Assembly (NCBI GenBank): GCA_013823855.1
Contig: PNMW01000021.1
Span: forward strand, 1 to 64,000
DNA length: 64,000 nucleotides
Direction: 5' to 3'
DNA from: Lysobacteraceae bacterium
GTDB taxonomy: Bacteria > Pseudomonadota > Gammaproteobacteria > Nevskiales > Nevskiaceae
Below, piece after piece: positions 44,426-53,546 of the stretch; position 1 is the stretch's first letter, and each line of letters begins with the position of its first letter. The position numbers and the translations under genes were made by a program. The notes under the pieces were generated by a model. It made no database searches and had not been told where the DNA came from. It worked only from the letters and a program-made list of their open reading frames with translations.

Positions 44426-45055
44426 TCAGGCATCGACCGGCGTGGCCGTCATCACATCGTGCAGCAGGCGGGCGAAGCGCACCGAGGTGCCATCGTTCTG
44501 CGGAACATCGCGGGGTGCCGAGTAGACCGGCAGCTCCAGGCTGGCGACGTTGGCTTCGCTGCCGACCACCCGGGCGCCGATCGAACGCAGGTAGCGCAGG
44601 AAGCCGGAATTCTCCCACAGCACGTCGTAATAGAAGGTGTGGATGCCGTAGCGCGACGCGGTCAGGTGCAGGCAGGCATGCAGCAAGGTACCGGCGCCGT
44701 ACTGCTGGTAGGCGTCGATGACGGTCAGCGCGACCTCGGCCACGCCCGGCCGCTCCGGCAGCGACACGTAGCGGGCCACGCCGATGCCGGTCGGCTCCGG
44801 GCCTTTCAGGTCCAGTGCGCCCCAGGCCTCGTGCTGCCGATGATCCGGCTCGGTCATGAACTTGAGCTGCTTCGGGCTCAGCTCGGAAGCCTGCGAGAAG
44901 AAGCGCAGATGCCGCGATTCCGCCGACAGCTGGGCGAAGCCGCGCACGAAATACGGCAGATCGCTGGGCCGCACCGGGCGTACCAGCGCGCGCGTTTCAT
45001 GCTTGAGCGTGAAATGGAAAGCCTGCGGCGGCAGCGGCAGCGTGGCGTGGGTCAT
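44426..45055 (-). CDS. GNAT-family N-acetyltransferase
   Basis: A 209-aa acyl-CoA N-acyltransferase-fold protein. The acetyl-CoA loop region VALTVIDAYQQYGAGTLLHACL and the ARYVSLPERPGVAEVAL strand identify the fold; the N-terminal part LVRPVRPSDLPYFVRGF is typical. Similar domains occur at the end of Pat-like acyl-CoA synthetases, but here it stands alone. Divergent from arsR; start ATG 45055. Substrate unknown. Confidence 0.75.
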   Translation of the reverse strand: MTHATLPLPPQAFHFTLKHETRALVRPVRPSDLPYFVRGFAQLSAESRHLRFFSQASELSPKQLKFMTEPDHRQHEAWGALDLKGPEPTGIGVARYVSLPERPGVAEVALTVIDAYQQYGAGTLLHACLHLTASRYGIHTFYYDVLWENSGFLRYLRSIGARVVGSEANVASLELPVYSAPRDVPQNDGTSVRFARLLHDVMTATPVDA

Positions 45056-45099
45056 GACGCACTGTACCGATGCCGCTCGTCGGCGCTCGCTGGACATTG

Positions 45100-45125
45100 T
45101 TTCTATATTTTTATTATTATAGAAA
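45100..45125. promoter_or_regulatory. ArsR-type operator over the arsR start region
   Basis: Perfect 8-bp arms TTTCTATA and TATAGAAA with a 10-nt AT-only spacer, ending 1 bp before the arsR start codon. It lies in the only strongly AT-rich stretch of the neighbourhood. Location and symmetry are what an ArsR autorepression site looks like; metalloid binding would release it. Confidence 0.65.
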
Positions 45126-45126
45126 T

Positions 45127-45498
45127 ATGGAAATTAAAGACGCCGTCACCGTGCTCGCCGCAATGGCCCAGGAAACCCGGCTCGCCGTGTTTCGTGCGCT
45201 GGTTGTTGCCGGTCCGGAGGGCCTGTCGGCCGGGCGGATCGCCGACACGCTGGCGGTCGCCCCGGCGACGCTGTCGTTCCACCTGAAGGAACTCGATCGG
45301 GCCGGCCTCGTCATTGCGCGTCAGGACGGCCGCTACGTCATCTACGCCGCGAACTTCGAACAGATGGGCGCGCTGCTCGGCTTCCTCACCGAGAACTGCT
45401 GCCGCGGCGACAGCACCCGCTGCGCACCGGCCAACACCGGGACCGAAACCGGCACCGAAACCGCTAATTGCTGCCCGCCCACCGCACCCAGGCACTGA
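45127..45498 (+). CDS. arsR: ArsR-family metalloid-responsive repressor
   Basis: A 123-aa winged-helix repressor, first gene of the arsenic operon. LAAMAQETRLAVFRAL and the recognition region GRIADTLAVAPATLSFHLKELDRAGL are typical. The C-terminal region has CC in LTENCCRGDSTRC and another CC near the end, fitting the class with As(III)-binding cysteines at the C-terminus rather than in the recognition helix. No ribosome-binding site is obvious because the operator palindrome occupies that position. Confidence 0.9.
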   Translation: MEIKDAVTVLAAMAQETRLAVFRALVVAGPEGLSAGRIADTLAVAPATLSFHLKELDRAGLVIARQDGRYVIYAANFEQMGALLGFLTENCCRGDSTRCAPANTGTETGTETANCCPPTAPRH

Positions 45499-45548
45499 AC
45501 CGCTGCACCCGCCCCTTGCGTTGCCCCATCCCACGCCCCGGAGTTGCC

Positions 45549-46067
45549 ATGAATCGCTTCCATGTCCATGTGTCAGTAAATGATCTCGACGAAAGCATCG
45601 GCTTCTACTCGAAGCTCTTCGGCACCGCCCCGACGGTCACCGAACCGAACTATGCGAAGTGGATGCTGGAGGACCCGCGCGTCAATTTCGCGATCTCGCA
45701 CAACCAGTGCGGCAGCGCGGTCGGCGTCAACCATCTCGGCCTCCAGGTCGATTCCGATGCCGAGCTGGCCGCGCTCGAAACCCGCTTCGCGGAAGCCGGT
45801 CTTGCCGGCGTCGCCGAGCACGGCGCCACCTGCTGCTACGCGCGCTCGGACAAGACCTGGCTGCAGGACCCGCAAGGCATTGCCTGGGAAAACTTCCACA
45901 CCTTGGGCAGCGTGCCGGTGTTCGGCGGCGCCGGCCCGGAACTGCTGCGCCAGGGCGGAAACAGCTGCACGCCGATCACCGAAACGGCCGCCGCCGGCCC
46001 CACCGTCGCCGCTCCGGCAAGCCGCAGCAGCTGCGGCCCGAAGGCCGCGCCGAACTGCTGCGGCTGA
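45549..46067 (+). CDS. ArsI/CadI-like VOC-family protein
   Basis: A 172-aa vicinal-oxygen-chelate protein of the ArsI/CadI group; ArsI enzymes cleave the C-As bond of trivalent methyl- or aromatic arsenicals. The double cysteine in HGATCCYARSDKTWL and the end of the VOC fold DPQGIAWENFHTLG are the family marks. The C-terminal tail adds more cysteines (SCGPKAAPNCCG). Second in the ars operon. Whether it is a true lyase or a cadmium/arsenic-binding homologue cannot be settled from sequence. Confidence 0.8.
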   Translation: MNRFHVHVSVNDLDESIGFYSKLFGTAPTVTEPNYAKWMLEDPRVNFAISHNQCGSAVGVNHLGLQVDSDAELAALETRFAEAGLAGVAEHGATCCYARSDKTWLQDPQGIAWENFHTLGSVPVFGGAGPELLRQGGNSCTPITETAAAGPTVAAPASRSSCGPKAAPNCCG

Positions 46068-46087
46068 ACGCGGGACGAGCGTCGACG

Positions 46088-46591
46088 ATGAATGCCGCGC
46101 CACTCAGCGTGCTGTTCCTGTGCACCGGAAATTCCGCCCGCTCGATCCTTGGCGAGGCGCTGATCAATCACCCGCTGATCGGCCGTGGGCGGTTCCGGGG
46201 CTACAGCGCCGGCAGTCACCCGGCCGGCGCGCCGAATCCGTATGCGCTGGCCCTGCTCGCCGAGCAGGGGATCGCTATCGAAGGCCTGCGCTCGAAGTCC
46301 TGGGACGAGTTCTCGGGCCCTGCGGCTCCGAAGCTGGACTTCGTGTTCACGGTCTGCGATTCAGCCGCCAGCGAAGCCTGTCCCTACTGGCCGGGCCAGC
46401 CGGTGACCGCGCACTGGGGACTTCCCGACCCCGCAGCGCTCCCCGACACCGATCCGGCCGCAAAGCGCCGGGCCTTCCTCGACACCTTCGTGGCATTGCG
46501 CCGGCGGATCGAGCTGCTGGCCAACCTGCCGCTGGCGTCGCTGCAAGGTCTGGCGCTGCAGCGCCAGCTCGATGAAATCGGACGCGCATGA
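46088..46591 (+). CDS. arsC: Low-molecular-weight phosphatase-type arsenate reductase
   Basis: A 167-aa ArsC of the PTPase-fold (thioredoxin/mycothiol-type) family reducing As(V) to As(III). The P-loop is VLFLCTGNSARSILGEAL (CxGNSARS), with the catalytic Asp region HWGLPDPAALP. Cysteine in VFTVCDSAAS is the position used in the disulfide relay of this family. It overlaps the aqpS start by 4 nt (ATGA). A second, glutaredoxin-type arsC follows in the same operon. Confidence 0.9.
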   Translation: MNAAPLSVLFLCTGNSARSILGEALINHPLIGRGRFRGYSAGSHPAGAPNPYALALLAEQGIAIEGLRSKSWDEFSGPAAPKLDFVFTVCDSAASEACPYWPGQPVTAHWGLPDPAALPDTDPAAKRRAFLDTFVALRRRIELLANLPLASLQGLALQRQLDEIGRA

Positions 46592-47265
46592 GCACCACGG
46601 TTTCGCTGCCGCGCATGCTCGCGGCCGAAGCACTCGGCAGCGCGCTGCTGCTGGCGATCGTCGTCGGCTCCGGAATCATGGGCGAGCGCCTGAGCGCCGG
46701 AAACACGGCGGTCGCGCTGCTGGCCAACAGCCTGGCCACCGGCTGCGGGCTGGTCGTGCTGATCGTGATCTTCGGGCCGCTGTCCGGTGCGCATTTCAAC
46801 CCGGCGGTGTCGGCGGTGTTCGCGGCACGCGGCGAACTGCCGGTGCGGCGCTTTGCCGCCTATGTGCCGGCCCAGCTGCTCGGTGCGCTGGCCGGTGTCG
46901 CGGCAGCCCACGGCATGTTCGATCTGCCGCTCGTGCAGGCCAGCCAGCACGCCCGGACCGGTGCAGCGCAATGGCTCGGCGAGTTCGTCGCGACCTTCGG
47001 GCTGATCGCGACCATCCTCGGCAGCCTCGCGGCGCGCCCGGCCTGGACACCGCTGGCGGTCGCCGCCTATATCACCGGCGCCTACTGGTTCACCTCGTCG
47101 ACCAGCTTCGCCAACCCGGCGGTCACCGTCGCCCGCAGCCTGACCGATACCTTTGCCGGCATCGCGTCGGCCGATGTCGCCGGCTTCGTGCTGGCGCAGC
47201 TGGCCGGCGCTGCGATCGGCGGCCTGCTCGGCAGCTGGCTGTGGCCGGCGCCGCGCCGCACCTGA
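46588..47265 (+). CDS. aqpS: AqpS-like aquaglyceroporin (arsenite channel)
   Basis: A 225-aa MIP-family channel with about six membrane helices and both NPA boxes: GAHFNPAVSAVF and SFANPAVTVAR. In Sinorhizobium-type ars operons AqpS replaces the ArsB/Acr3 pump and lets arsenite leave by diffusion after reduction. Position between two arsenate reductase genes supports this role here. No arsB or acr3 gene is in the operon. Confidence 0.9.
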   Translation: MSTTVSLPRMLAAEALGSALLLAIVVGSGIMGERLSAGNTAVALLANSLATGCGLVVLIVIFGPLSGAHFNPAVSAVFAARGELPVRRFAAYVPAQLLGALAGVAAAHGMFDLPLVQASQHARTGAAQWLGEFVATFGLIATILGSLAARPAWTPLAVAAYITGAYWFTSSTSFANPAVTVARSLTDTFAGIASADVAGFVLAQLAGAAIGGLLGSWLWPAPRRT

Positions 47266-47288
47266 ACCTTCATCCAGAGCGATAAATC

Positions 47289-47717
47289 ATGTCCGTCACG
47301 ATCTATCACAACCCTGCCTGCGGCACCTCGCGCAACACCTTGGCAATGATCCGCAACGCCGGCATCGAGCCGACCGTCATCGAGTACCTGAAGACGCCGC
47401 CGGACCGCGCCACGCTGGTCGCGCTGATCGCCCGCAGCGGCCAGCCGCTGCGCAGCTTCATTCGCGAGAAAGGCACGCCGTACGCGGATCTCGGCCTCGA
47501 TGATCCGAACCTTGGCGACGCCCGGCTGATCGACGCGATGCTCGCCCATCCGATCCTGATCAACCGGCCGATCGTCGCGACGCCGCTCGGCGTGGCGCTG
47601 TGCCGGCCCTCGGAAAAGGTGCTCGACCTGCTGACCGAGCAGCAGCGCGGCGCCTTCCGCAAGGAAGACGGCGAAGCGGTGGTCGATGCCGAGGGCCGCC
47701 GTGTCGCCCCTCGCTGA
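47289..47717 (+). CDS. arsC: Glutaredoxin-dependent arsenate reductase
   Basis: A 142-aa ArsC of the E. coli plasmid type: N-terminal [15 protein letters not shown] with the catalytic Cys, and the substrate-binding arginines in the [11 protein letters not shown] region (R94/R107-type blocks). Reduces arsenate with glutathione/glutaredoxin. It is 23 bp after aqpS, and its 3' end overlaps the arsH start by 17 nt. Redundant with the LMW-type ArsC two genes upstream. Confidence 0.93.
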   Translation: MSVTIYHNPACGTSRNTLAMIRNAGIEPTVIEYLKTPPDRATLVALIARSGQPLRSFIREKGTPYADLGLDDPNLGDARLIDAMLAHPILINRPIVATPLGVALCRPSEKVLDLLTEQQRGAFRKEDGEAVVDAEGRRVAPR

Positions 47718-48420
47718 TCTGCCGAATGTCGACGCCGCCGAGTTCCGGGTGCCGTCGCTGGCGGCGCTGACGCCGGCGACGCGCGCCACGCACCCGCCAC
47801 GCATCGCGCTGCTGTACGGCTCGCTGCGCAGCCGTTCGTTCAGCCGCCTGCTGAGCTTCGAGGCGGCCCGCCTGCTGCAGGCACTGGGCGCGGAAACCCG
47901 GATCTTCGACCCTGCAGGCCTGCCGCTGCCGGATGACGCACCGGAGACGCATCCCAAGGTGCAGGAACTGCGTGCGCTGACCAACTGGTGCGAAGGCATG
48001 GTCTGGACCTCGCCGGAGCGGCATGGCGCGATGACCGGGATCATGAAGGCGCAGATCGACTGGATTCCGCTGAACAGCGGCGCGGTGCGCCCGACCCAGG
48101 GCAAGACGCTGGCGGTGGTGCAGGTCTCCGGGGGCTCGCAGAGCTTCAACGCGGTGAACCAGATGCGCCTGCTCGGCCGCTGGATGCGGATGATCACGAT
48201 CCCGAACCAATCATCGGTCGCCAAGGCTTTCCTCGAGTTCGGCGATGACGACCGGATGAAGCCGTCGAGCTACTACGAGCGCGTGGTCGACGTGATGGAA
48301 GAGCTGGTCAGGTTCACCCTGCTGACCCGCGATGTCGCTGGCCATCTCGTCGATCGCTACAGCGAACGTCGCGAATCGGCGGAAGCGCTGTCGAAGCGGG
48401 TCGGCCAGCGGGCACTCTGA
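47701..48420 (+). CDS. arsH: ArsH flavin-dependent organoarsenical oxidase/reductase
   Basis: A 239-aa NADPH-FMN reductase-fold protein. FMN-binding [17 protein letters not shown], the [26 protein letters not shown] block and [20 protein letters not shown] are characteristic of ArsH, which oxidises trivalent organoarsenicals. GTG 47701 lies inside the end of arsC; an in-frame start at 47686 is possible. Last gene of the ars operon, followed by a strong hairpin. Confidence 0.93.
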   Translation: MSPLADLPNVDAAEFRVPSLAALTPATRATHPPRIALLYGSLRSRSFSRLLSFEAARLLQALGAETRIFDPAGLPLPDDAPETHPKVQELRALTNWCEGMVWTSPERHGAMTGIMKAQIDWIPLNSGAVRPTQGKTLAVVQVSGGSQSFNAVNQMRLLGRWMRMITIPNQSSVAKAFLEFGDDDRMKPSSYYERVVDVMEELVRFTLLTRDVAGHLVDRYSERRESAEALSKRVGQRAL

Positions 48421-48433
48421 GCCGGACACGAAA

Positions 48434-48478
48434 ACGCCGGGTGGGCCGCCCCGTATCGTGAGGCGCCCCACCCGGCGT
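48434..48478. terminator. Intrinsic terminator shared by convergent arsH and manC
   Basis: Arms ACGCCGGGTGGG (48434-48445) and CCCACCCGGCGT (48467-48478) form a 12-bp perfect stem. Read on the - strand it ends in TTTT, so it is a proper terminator for manC; on the + strand it lacks a T-run but should still stall transcription from arsH. Confidence 0.75.
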
Positions 48479-48496
48479 CGGGTCCCGCAGCGACGG

Positions 48497-49936
48497 TTAC
48501 GGCATGCCGGCCGGCAGCGGCGTGCGGCCGTAGACGTCCTCGAAGCGGACGATGTCGTCTTCGCCGAGATAGCTGCCGGACTGCACTTCGATCAGTTCCA
48601 GCGGCACCTTGCCCGGGTTCTCCAGGCGGTGCGTGTGGCCGAGCGGGATGTAGGTCGACTCGTCTTCGCCGAGCAGGAACACCTTCTCGCCGTTGGTGAC
48701 CCGGGCCGTGCCGTTGACCACCACCCAGTGCTCGGCGCGATGGTGGTGCATCTGCAGGCTGAGCTTCTCGCCCGGCTTGACCATGATCCGCTTGACCTGG
48801 AAACGCTCGGACAGCGAGATCGTCTCGTACCAGCCCCACGGCCGGTAGACGCGCGGCCGGGCCAGCGCTTCGGTGCGCTTGCCGGCCTTCAGGCGCTGGA
48901 CCACCTTCTTGACGTCCTGCAGGCGATCCCGCGAGGCGACCAGGATCGCATCGACGGTCTCGACCACCACCGTGTCCTTCAGGCCGAGCACGGTGACCAG
49001 GCGATGGGTGCCGTGCACCAGGGTGCCATCGCAGTCCTCGACCATGACATCGCCGCGGGCGACGTTGCCGCGCGCATCGACCTGCGGCAGCTTGGCGAGG
49101 AAGTTCCACGAACCGACGTCGTCCCAGCCGGCATCGAGCACGACCAGCGCGGCCTTGTCGGTCTTCTCCATCACCGCGTAGTCGATCGACTCGTTGCGGG
49201 CGTTGCCGAACGACGGACCGTGCAGGCGCACGAAATCGGCGTCGCGCTGACCGTTGTTCACCGACTTCACGCAGGCCTCGTACATCTCCGGCTCGAGACG
49301 CTTCACTTCGTCGAGGAAGACATCGGCGCGGAACAGGAACATGCCGCCGTTCCAGTAGTAGCCGCCGACCTGAAGGAACTCCGTGGCCTTGGCCAGCGGC
49401 GGCTTCTCGACGAACTCGGCGATCAGGCGCGCACCATCGACGGGCAGCGCTGCACCGGCCCTGATGTAGCCGAATCCGGTTTCGGGATGGGTCGGCTGGA
49501 TGCCGAAGCTGACGATATGGCCGGCCTTGGCAGCTTCGACGGCAATCGCCGAGGCCTTGGCGAATGCCGCTTCGTCAGGAATCGTGTGATCCGCGGCCAT
49601 CACGAACAGCACCGTTTCCGGGCCGTGCAGCTCGGCGGCCAGCAGGGCGGCGCAGGTGGTGGCCGGACCGGTGTTGCGACCCTCCGGTTCCAGCAGCACC
49701 TTGGCGCCGGACATGTTCACTGCGCGCAGCTGCTCGGCGACGATGAAACGGTGCGATTCGGCACAGATGGCCAGCGGCGGCGCGACGTTGGCGAGCGTCT
49801 GGGTCCGCAGCGCGGTGTTCTGCAACAGGCTGTGCGCGTTGGTCAGGGCAAGGAACTGCTTCGGATACTGCTCGCGGGACAGCGGCCAGAGGCGCGAGCC
49901 GGCACCACCGGCGAGAAGGACAGGCAGCAACGTCAT
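48497..49936 (-). CDS. manC: Mannose-1-phosphate guanylyltransferase / mannose-6-phosphate isomerase
   Basis: Bifunctional type II enzyme (479 aa, AlgA/XanB type) making GDP-mannose for exopolysaccharide or LPS. N-terminal nucleotidyltransferase: VLLAGGAGSRLWPLSREQYPK, with VEKPP further on. C-terminal cupin isomerase: LSLQMHHHRAEHWVVVNGTA with the metal-binding histidines. ATG 49936 chosen as the start of the conserved MTLLPVLLAGG. No other polysaccharide genes are adjacent. Confidence 0.92.
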   Translation of the reverse strand: MTLLPVLLAGGAGSRLWPLSREQYPKQFLALTNAHSLLQNTALRTQTLANVAPPLAICAESHRFIVAEQLRAVNMSGAKVLLEPEGRNTGPATTCAALLAAELHGPETVLFVMAADHTIPDEAAFAKASAIAVEAAKAGHIVSFGIQPTHPETGFGYIRAGAALPVDGARLIAEFVEKPPLAKATEFLQVGGYYWNGGMFLFRADVFLDEVKRLEPEMYEACVKSVNNGQRDADFVRLHGPSFGNARNESIDYAVMEKTDKAALVVLDAGWDDVGSWNFLAKLPQVDARGNVARGDVMVEDCDGTLVHGTHRLVTVLGLKDTVVVETVDAILVASRDRLQDVKKVVQRLKAGKRTEALARPRVYRPWGWYETISLSERFQVKRIMVKPGEKLSLQMHHHRAEHWVVVNGTARVTNGEKVFLLGEDESTYIPLGHTHRLENPGKVPLELIEVQSGSYLGEDDIVRFEDVYGRTPLPAGMP

Positions 49937-50390
49937 GGGAACGATTCCTGGGATTCGGGGAAAACCGGAAGAAGGATATGCAACTTGTCTAATGCTTATG
50001 CGGGGTTGGACCAGCAAGTTTATTGCTGTCTGGGGCTATTGTGCGAAGCAGCACGCGCCGCCTGCTAGTAGACATAACTCATTGCTGGCGGTGATTCCGG
50101 CACGGGATCACAAACGGATGCCGCGATCGGACCTGCGGCAGGCGGCTGCTGTCCGAATCGAGTACGAGGCAAATCCCGGGCCATCTTCGCGCCGGCTGAT
50201 GTCACCCTCGTGTCGCCGCTGACCCAGCCGCCGTTCCGGGGGGCCGGCAGGTTGTGCCGCTGCCGGCAACCGTTCGTCGGTTTGGCTGCCCCGACTTGGT
50301 GCCCCGCTGCGCCGGCTGCCGCCGATCCAGCCCCCGGACGCGGTTGCCACGACGCGCGATAAGCCCAATCGGAACGGCGGCTTAAGTGGC
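49937..50390. other. Intergenic region upstream of manC and nrdA
   Basis: No convincing gene. The part near 49980-50100 is comparatively AT-rich and should hold the manC promoter on the - strand; the rest is GC-rich with no repeat or RNA recognised. Confidence 0.4.
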
Positions 50391-50434
50391 TTGTCCACAG
50401 CTTGTCCACCTGCGGTGCCAGCCGCTATGCACAG
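50391..50434 (+). promoter_or_regulatory. Cluster of DnaA-box-like sites upstream of nrdA
   Basis: TTGTCCACA (50391-50399), TTGTCCACC (50402-50410) and TATGCACAG (50426-50434) are one to three changes from the consensus TTATCCACA. They lie 25-65 bp upstream of the nrdA promoter. DnaA control of nrdAB is known in E. coli; here it is inferred from the sites only. Confidence 0.45.
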
Positions 50435-50456
50435 CTTTGGACACACCATGTTGGGG

Positions 50457-50484
50457 TTGACCGCAGTTTTAACCCCTATATATT
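50457..50484 (+). promoter_or_regulatory. nrdA promoter
   Basis: -35 TTGACC (50457-50462), 16-bp spacer, -10 TATATT (50479-50484). The leader to the nrdA start is about 60 nt and contains a small GGGTC/GACCC hairpin. Confidence 0.55.
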
Positions 50485-50488
50485 GGGT
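50472..50488. promoter_or_regulatory. NrdR-box-like palindrome over the nrdA -10 region
   Basis: ACCCCTATATATTGGGT resembles the NrdR box (consensus close to ACACTATATATTGTGT). It overlaps the -10 element, the position where NrdR repression works in proteobacteria. A clear second box at the usual tandem spacing was not seen. Confidence 0.55.
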
Positions 50489-50551
50489 ACCCGGGGTCGC
50501 AAAGACCCACCGCCGCAACAGCCCTTCTTCATCGGGGAGAATCCGAACATC

Positions 50552-53524
50552 ATGCAGACCCAGAATGTCACCGCGACGCCGACGCGCGCGCCCAACCCCA
50601 GCACCGGCAACGAAAAGATCACGCCGGCCGCCAGCGCCGCCGAGCTTGCCGCGACCGCTCCGGGGGCGATCAAGGTCATCCGCCGCAACGGCAAGCTGAC
50701 CAATTTCGACGCCAACAAGATCGCCATCGCGCTGACCAAGGCCTTCCTTGCCGTCGAAGGCGGCCAGGCCGCCGCCAGCGCCCGCGTCCGCGACAAGGTC
50801 AACGAACTGACCGCTTCGGTGGTCGGCGCGCTGACCCGTCATCTGTCGAGCGGCGGCACCCTGCATATCGAAGATATCCAGGATCAGGTCGAACTGGGCC
50901 TGATGCGCGCCGGCGAGCACAAGGTCGCTCGCGATTACGTGCTGTATCGGGAGGAGCGCGCCCGCGCCCGCGCCGCCGAAACCGCGGCCCGCACCGTGCA
51001 GATCGATGCACCGGCACTGAACGTGAAGATGGATGACGGCCGCCTGCTGCCGCTCGACCAGGGCCGCCTGCAGCGGGTGGTCACCGAAGCTTGCGCCGGC
51101 CTGACCGGCGTGGACGCCGCCGAAGTGCTGGCGTCCGCCGTGCGCGACCTCTACGAAGGCATTTCCGAGACCGAGCTGAGCCAGGCGCTGACCCTCGCCG
51201 CCCGCGCCCGCATCGAGAAGGAGCCGAACTACACCTACGTGTCGGCCCGCCTGCTCTGCGACGCGATGCGCCATGAGGCGCTGAGCTTCCTCGGCATGAC
51301 CGAAACCCGGCCGACCTTCGAGGACATGAAGGCGATCTATGCCGACTACTTCCGCGAGTTCATCCACAAGGCGTCCGAGCTGGAACTGGTGGATTCGAAA
51401 CTGTGCCTGTTCGATCTGGAGCAGCTCGGCCGCGCGCTGCTGCCGGAGCGCGACGCCAAGTTCGACTATCTCGGCCTGCAGACGCTCTACGACCGCTACT
51501 TCATCCACAGCAGCAAGACCCGCTTCGAGCTGCCGCAGGCGTTCTTCATGCGCGTGGCGATGGGCCTGGCGATGAACGAGATCGACCGCGAAGCGCGCGC
51601 GATCGAGTTCTACCGGCTTCTGTCGTCGTTCGACTTCATGTCGTCGACGCCGACCCTGTTCAACTCCGGCACGCTGCGGCCGCAGCTGTCGTCGTGCTAC
51701 CTGACGCAGGTGCCGGACGATCTGCACGGCATCTTCAACGCCATCCACGACAACGCGATGCTGTCGAAGTTTGCCGGCGGCCTCGGCAACGACTGGACGC
51801 CGGTGCGCGGCATGGGCGGCTGGATCAAGGGCACCAATGGGAAATCGAACGGCGTGGTGCCGTTCCTGAAGGTCGCCAACGACACGGCGGTCGCCGTCAA
51901 CCAGGGCGGCAAGCGCAAGGGCGCGGTCTGCGCGTACCTGGAAACCTGGCATCGCGACATCGAGGAATTCCTCGACCTGCGCAAGAACACCGGTGACGAC
52001 CGTCGCCGCACCCATGACATGAACACCGCGAACTGGGTCCCGGACCTGTTCCTGAAGCGGGTCATGGAAGAAGGCCAGTGGACCCTGTTCAGCCCGGAAG
52101 AAACGCCGGACCTGCACGAGCTGTACGGCGTTGCGTTCGAGCAGCGCTACGCCGAATACGAGGCGCTGGCGGACCAGGGCCGGATCAAGAATTTCAAGCG
52201 TCTGCCGGCGCTGAACCTGTGGCGCAAGATGCTCTCGATGCTGTTCGAGACCGGCCACCCGTGGATCACCTTCAAGGACCCCTGCAACCTGCGTTCGCCG
52301 CAGCAGCACGTCGGCATCGTGCACAGCTCGAACCTGTGCACCGAGATCACCTTGAACACCAAGGCCAACCAGGAGATCGCGGTCTGCAACCTCGGCTCGG
52401 TGAACCTGCCGGCGCATATCGTCGACGGCAAGCTGGACCTGCCGAAGCTCGAACGGACGATCAAGACCGCGATGCGGATGCTCGACAACGTCATCGAGTA
52501 CAACTACTACTCGGTGGCCACGGCGCGCAACTCCAACCTGCGCCACCGCCCGGTGGGCCTCGGCGTGATGGGCTTCAACGACGCGCTGTTCCGCTTGCGC
52601 CTGCCGTACGAATCGAATGAGGCGATCGAGTTCGCCGACCGCTCGATGGAAGCGATCAGCTACTACGCGATCAAGGCCTCGGCCGATCTGGCGGTGGAGC
52701 GCGGCGCCTATGCCAGCTTCAAGGGCTCGCTGTGGGATCAGGGCATCCTGCCGCTGGACTCGATCAGGCTGCTTGCCGACGCCCGCGGTCCGTACCTGCG
52801 TCAGGACGTGTCGGAATCCGGCGCGTTCGACTGGAACGGCCTGCGCCTGCAGATCAAGACCACCGGCATCCGCAACTCGAACACCATGGCCATCGCGCCG
52901 ACGGCGACGATCGCCAACATCACCGGCGTGTCGCAGTCGATCGAGCCGGTCTACCAGAACCTGTACGTCAAATCGAACCTGTCGGGCGACTTCACGGTGG
53001 TCAACGAGTACCTCGCCAACGAGCTGAAGGCGCTGGATCTCTGGGACGAGGTGATGGTCCACGACCTCAAGTACTTCGACGGCAGCGTGCAGAAGATCGA
53101 CCGCGTGCCGGCCGACATCAAGGCGATCTACAAGACCGCCTTCGAGATCGACCCGAAGGTGCTGGTCGATGCCGGCAGCCGCCGCCAGAAGTGGATCGAC
53201 CAGGCGCAGTCGCTGAACCTGTACATGGCCGCACCGAGCGGCAAGAAGCTCGACGAGCTGTATCGTCACGCCTGGCTGTCCGGTCTGAAGACCACCTACT
53301 ACCTGCGCACCCTGGGCGCCACGCACGCCGAGAAGACCACCATCCAGGACGGCCGCCTGAACAACGTCGCCAAGGGTGCCGAAGGTGCTGCCGCCGCATC
53401 CGCTGCGGCCGTTGCCTCGGCCGCCCGTCAAGCGCCGAAGCCGGCTTCGATGGCGGCAGCCAGCGAACCGATGGCGCCGAAGGTCTGCTCGATCCTCGAC
53501 CCGGACTGCGAGGCGTGCCAGTAA
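50552..53524 (+). CDS. nrdA: Class I ribonucleoside-diphosphate reductase, alpha subunit
   Basis: Aerobic ribonucleotide reductase large chain (990 aa) making dNTP precursors with NrdB. Two ATP-cone-like regulatory domains at the N-terminus: one from IKVIRRNGKLTNFDANKI, a second from LNVKMDDGRLLPLDQGRLQR. The catalytic barrel contains SSCYLTQVPDD, the active-site SNLCTEI and AVCNLGSVNL cysteines, and the usual Asn/Glu. The C-terminal tail CSILDPDCEACQ carries the thioredoxin-reducible cysteines. Start ATG 50552 is preceded by GGGGAGA. Regulation by NrdR and possibly DnaA is suggested by upstream sites. Confidence 0.95.
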   Translation: MQTQNVTATPTRAPNPSTGNEKITPAASAAELAATAPGAIKVIRRNGKLTNFDANKIAIALTKAFLAVEGGQAAASARVRDKVNELTASVVGALTRHLSSGGTLHIEDIQDQVELGLMRAGEHKVARDYVLYREERARARAAETAARTVQIDAPALNVKMDDGRLLPLDQGRLQRVVTEACAGLTGVDAAEVLASAVRDLYEGISETELSQALTLAARARIEKEPNYTYVSARLLCDAMRHEALSFLGMTETRPTFEDMKAIYADYFREFIHKASELELVDSKLCLFDLEQLGRALLPERDAKFDYLGLQTLYDRYFIHSSKTRFELPQAFFMRVAMGLAMNEIDREARAIEFYRLLSSFDFMSSTPTLFNSGTLRPQLSSCYLTQVPDDLHGIFNAIHDNAMLSKFAGGLGNDWTPVRGMGGWIKGTNGKSNGVVPFLKVANDTAVAVNQGGKRKGAVCAYLETWHRDIEEFLDLRKNTGDDRRRTHDMNTANWVPDLFLKRVMEEGQWTLFSPEETPDLHELYGVAFEQRYAEYEALADQGRIKNFKRLPALNLWRKMLSMLFETGHPWITFKDPCNLRSPQQHVGIVHSSNLCTEITLNTKANQEIAVCNLGSVNLPAHIVDGKLDLPKLERTIKTAMRMLDNVIEYNYYSVATARNSNLRHRPVGLGVMGFNDALFRLRLPYESNEAIEFADRSMEAISYYAIKASADLAVERGAYASFKGSLWDQGILPLDSIRLLADARGPYLRQDVSESGAFDWNGLRLQIKTTGIRNSNTMAIAPTATIANITGVSQSIEPVYQNLYVKSNLSGDFTVVNEYLANELKALDLWDEVMVHDLKYFDGSVQKIDRVPADIKAIYKTAFEIDPKVLVDAGSRRQKWIDQAQSLNLYMAAPSGKKLDELYRHAWLSGLKTTYYLRTLGATHAEKTTIQDGRLNNVAKGAEGAAAASAAAVASAARQAPKPASMAAASEPMAPKVCSILDPDCEACQ

Positions 53525-53546
53525 GCGGCGGCAGCCTCACCGCGAA

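Noticed and set aside
50108-53431. 1107-aa open frame on the - strand opposite nrdA
   Set aside because: Antisense of NrdA; no recognisable domain.
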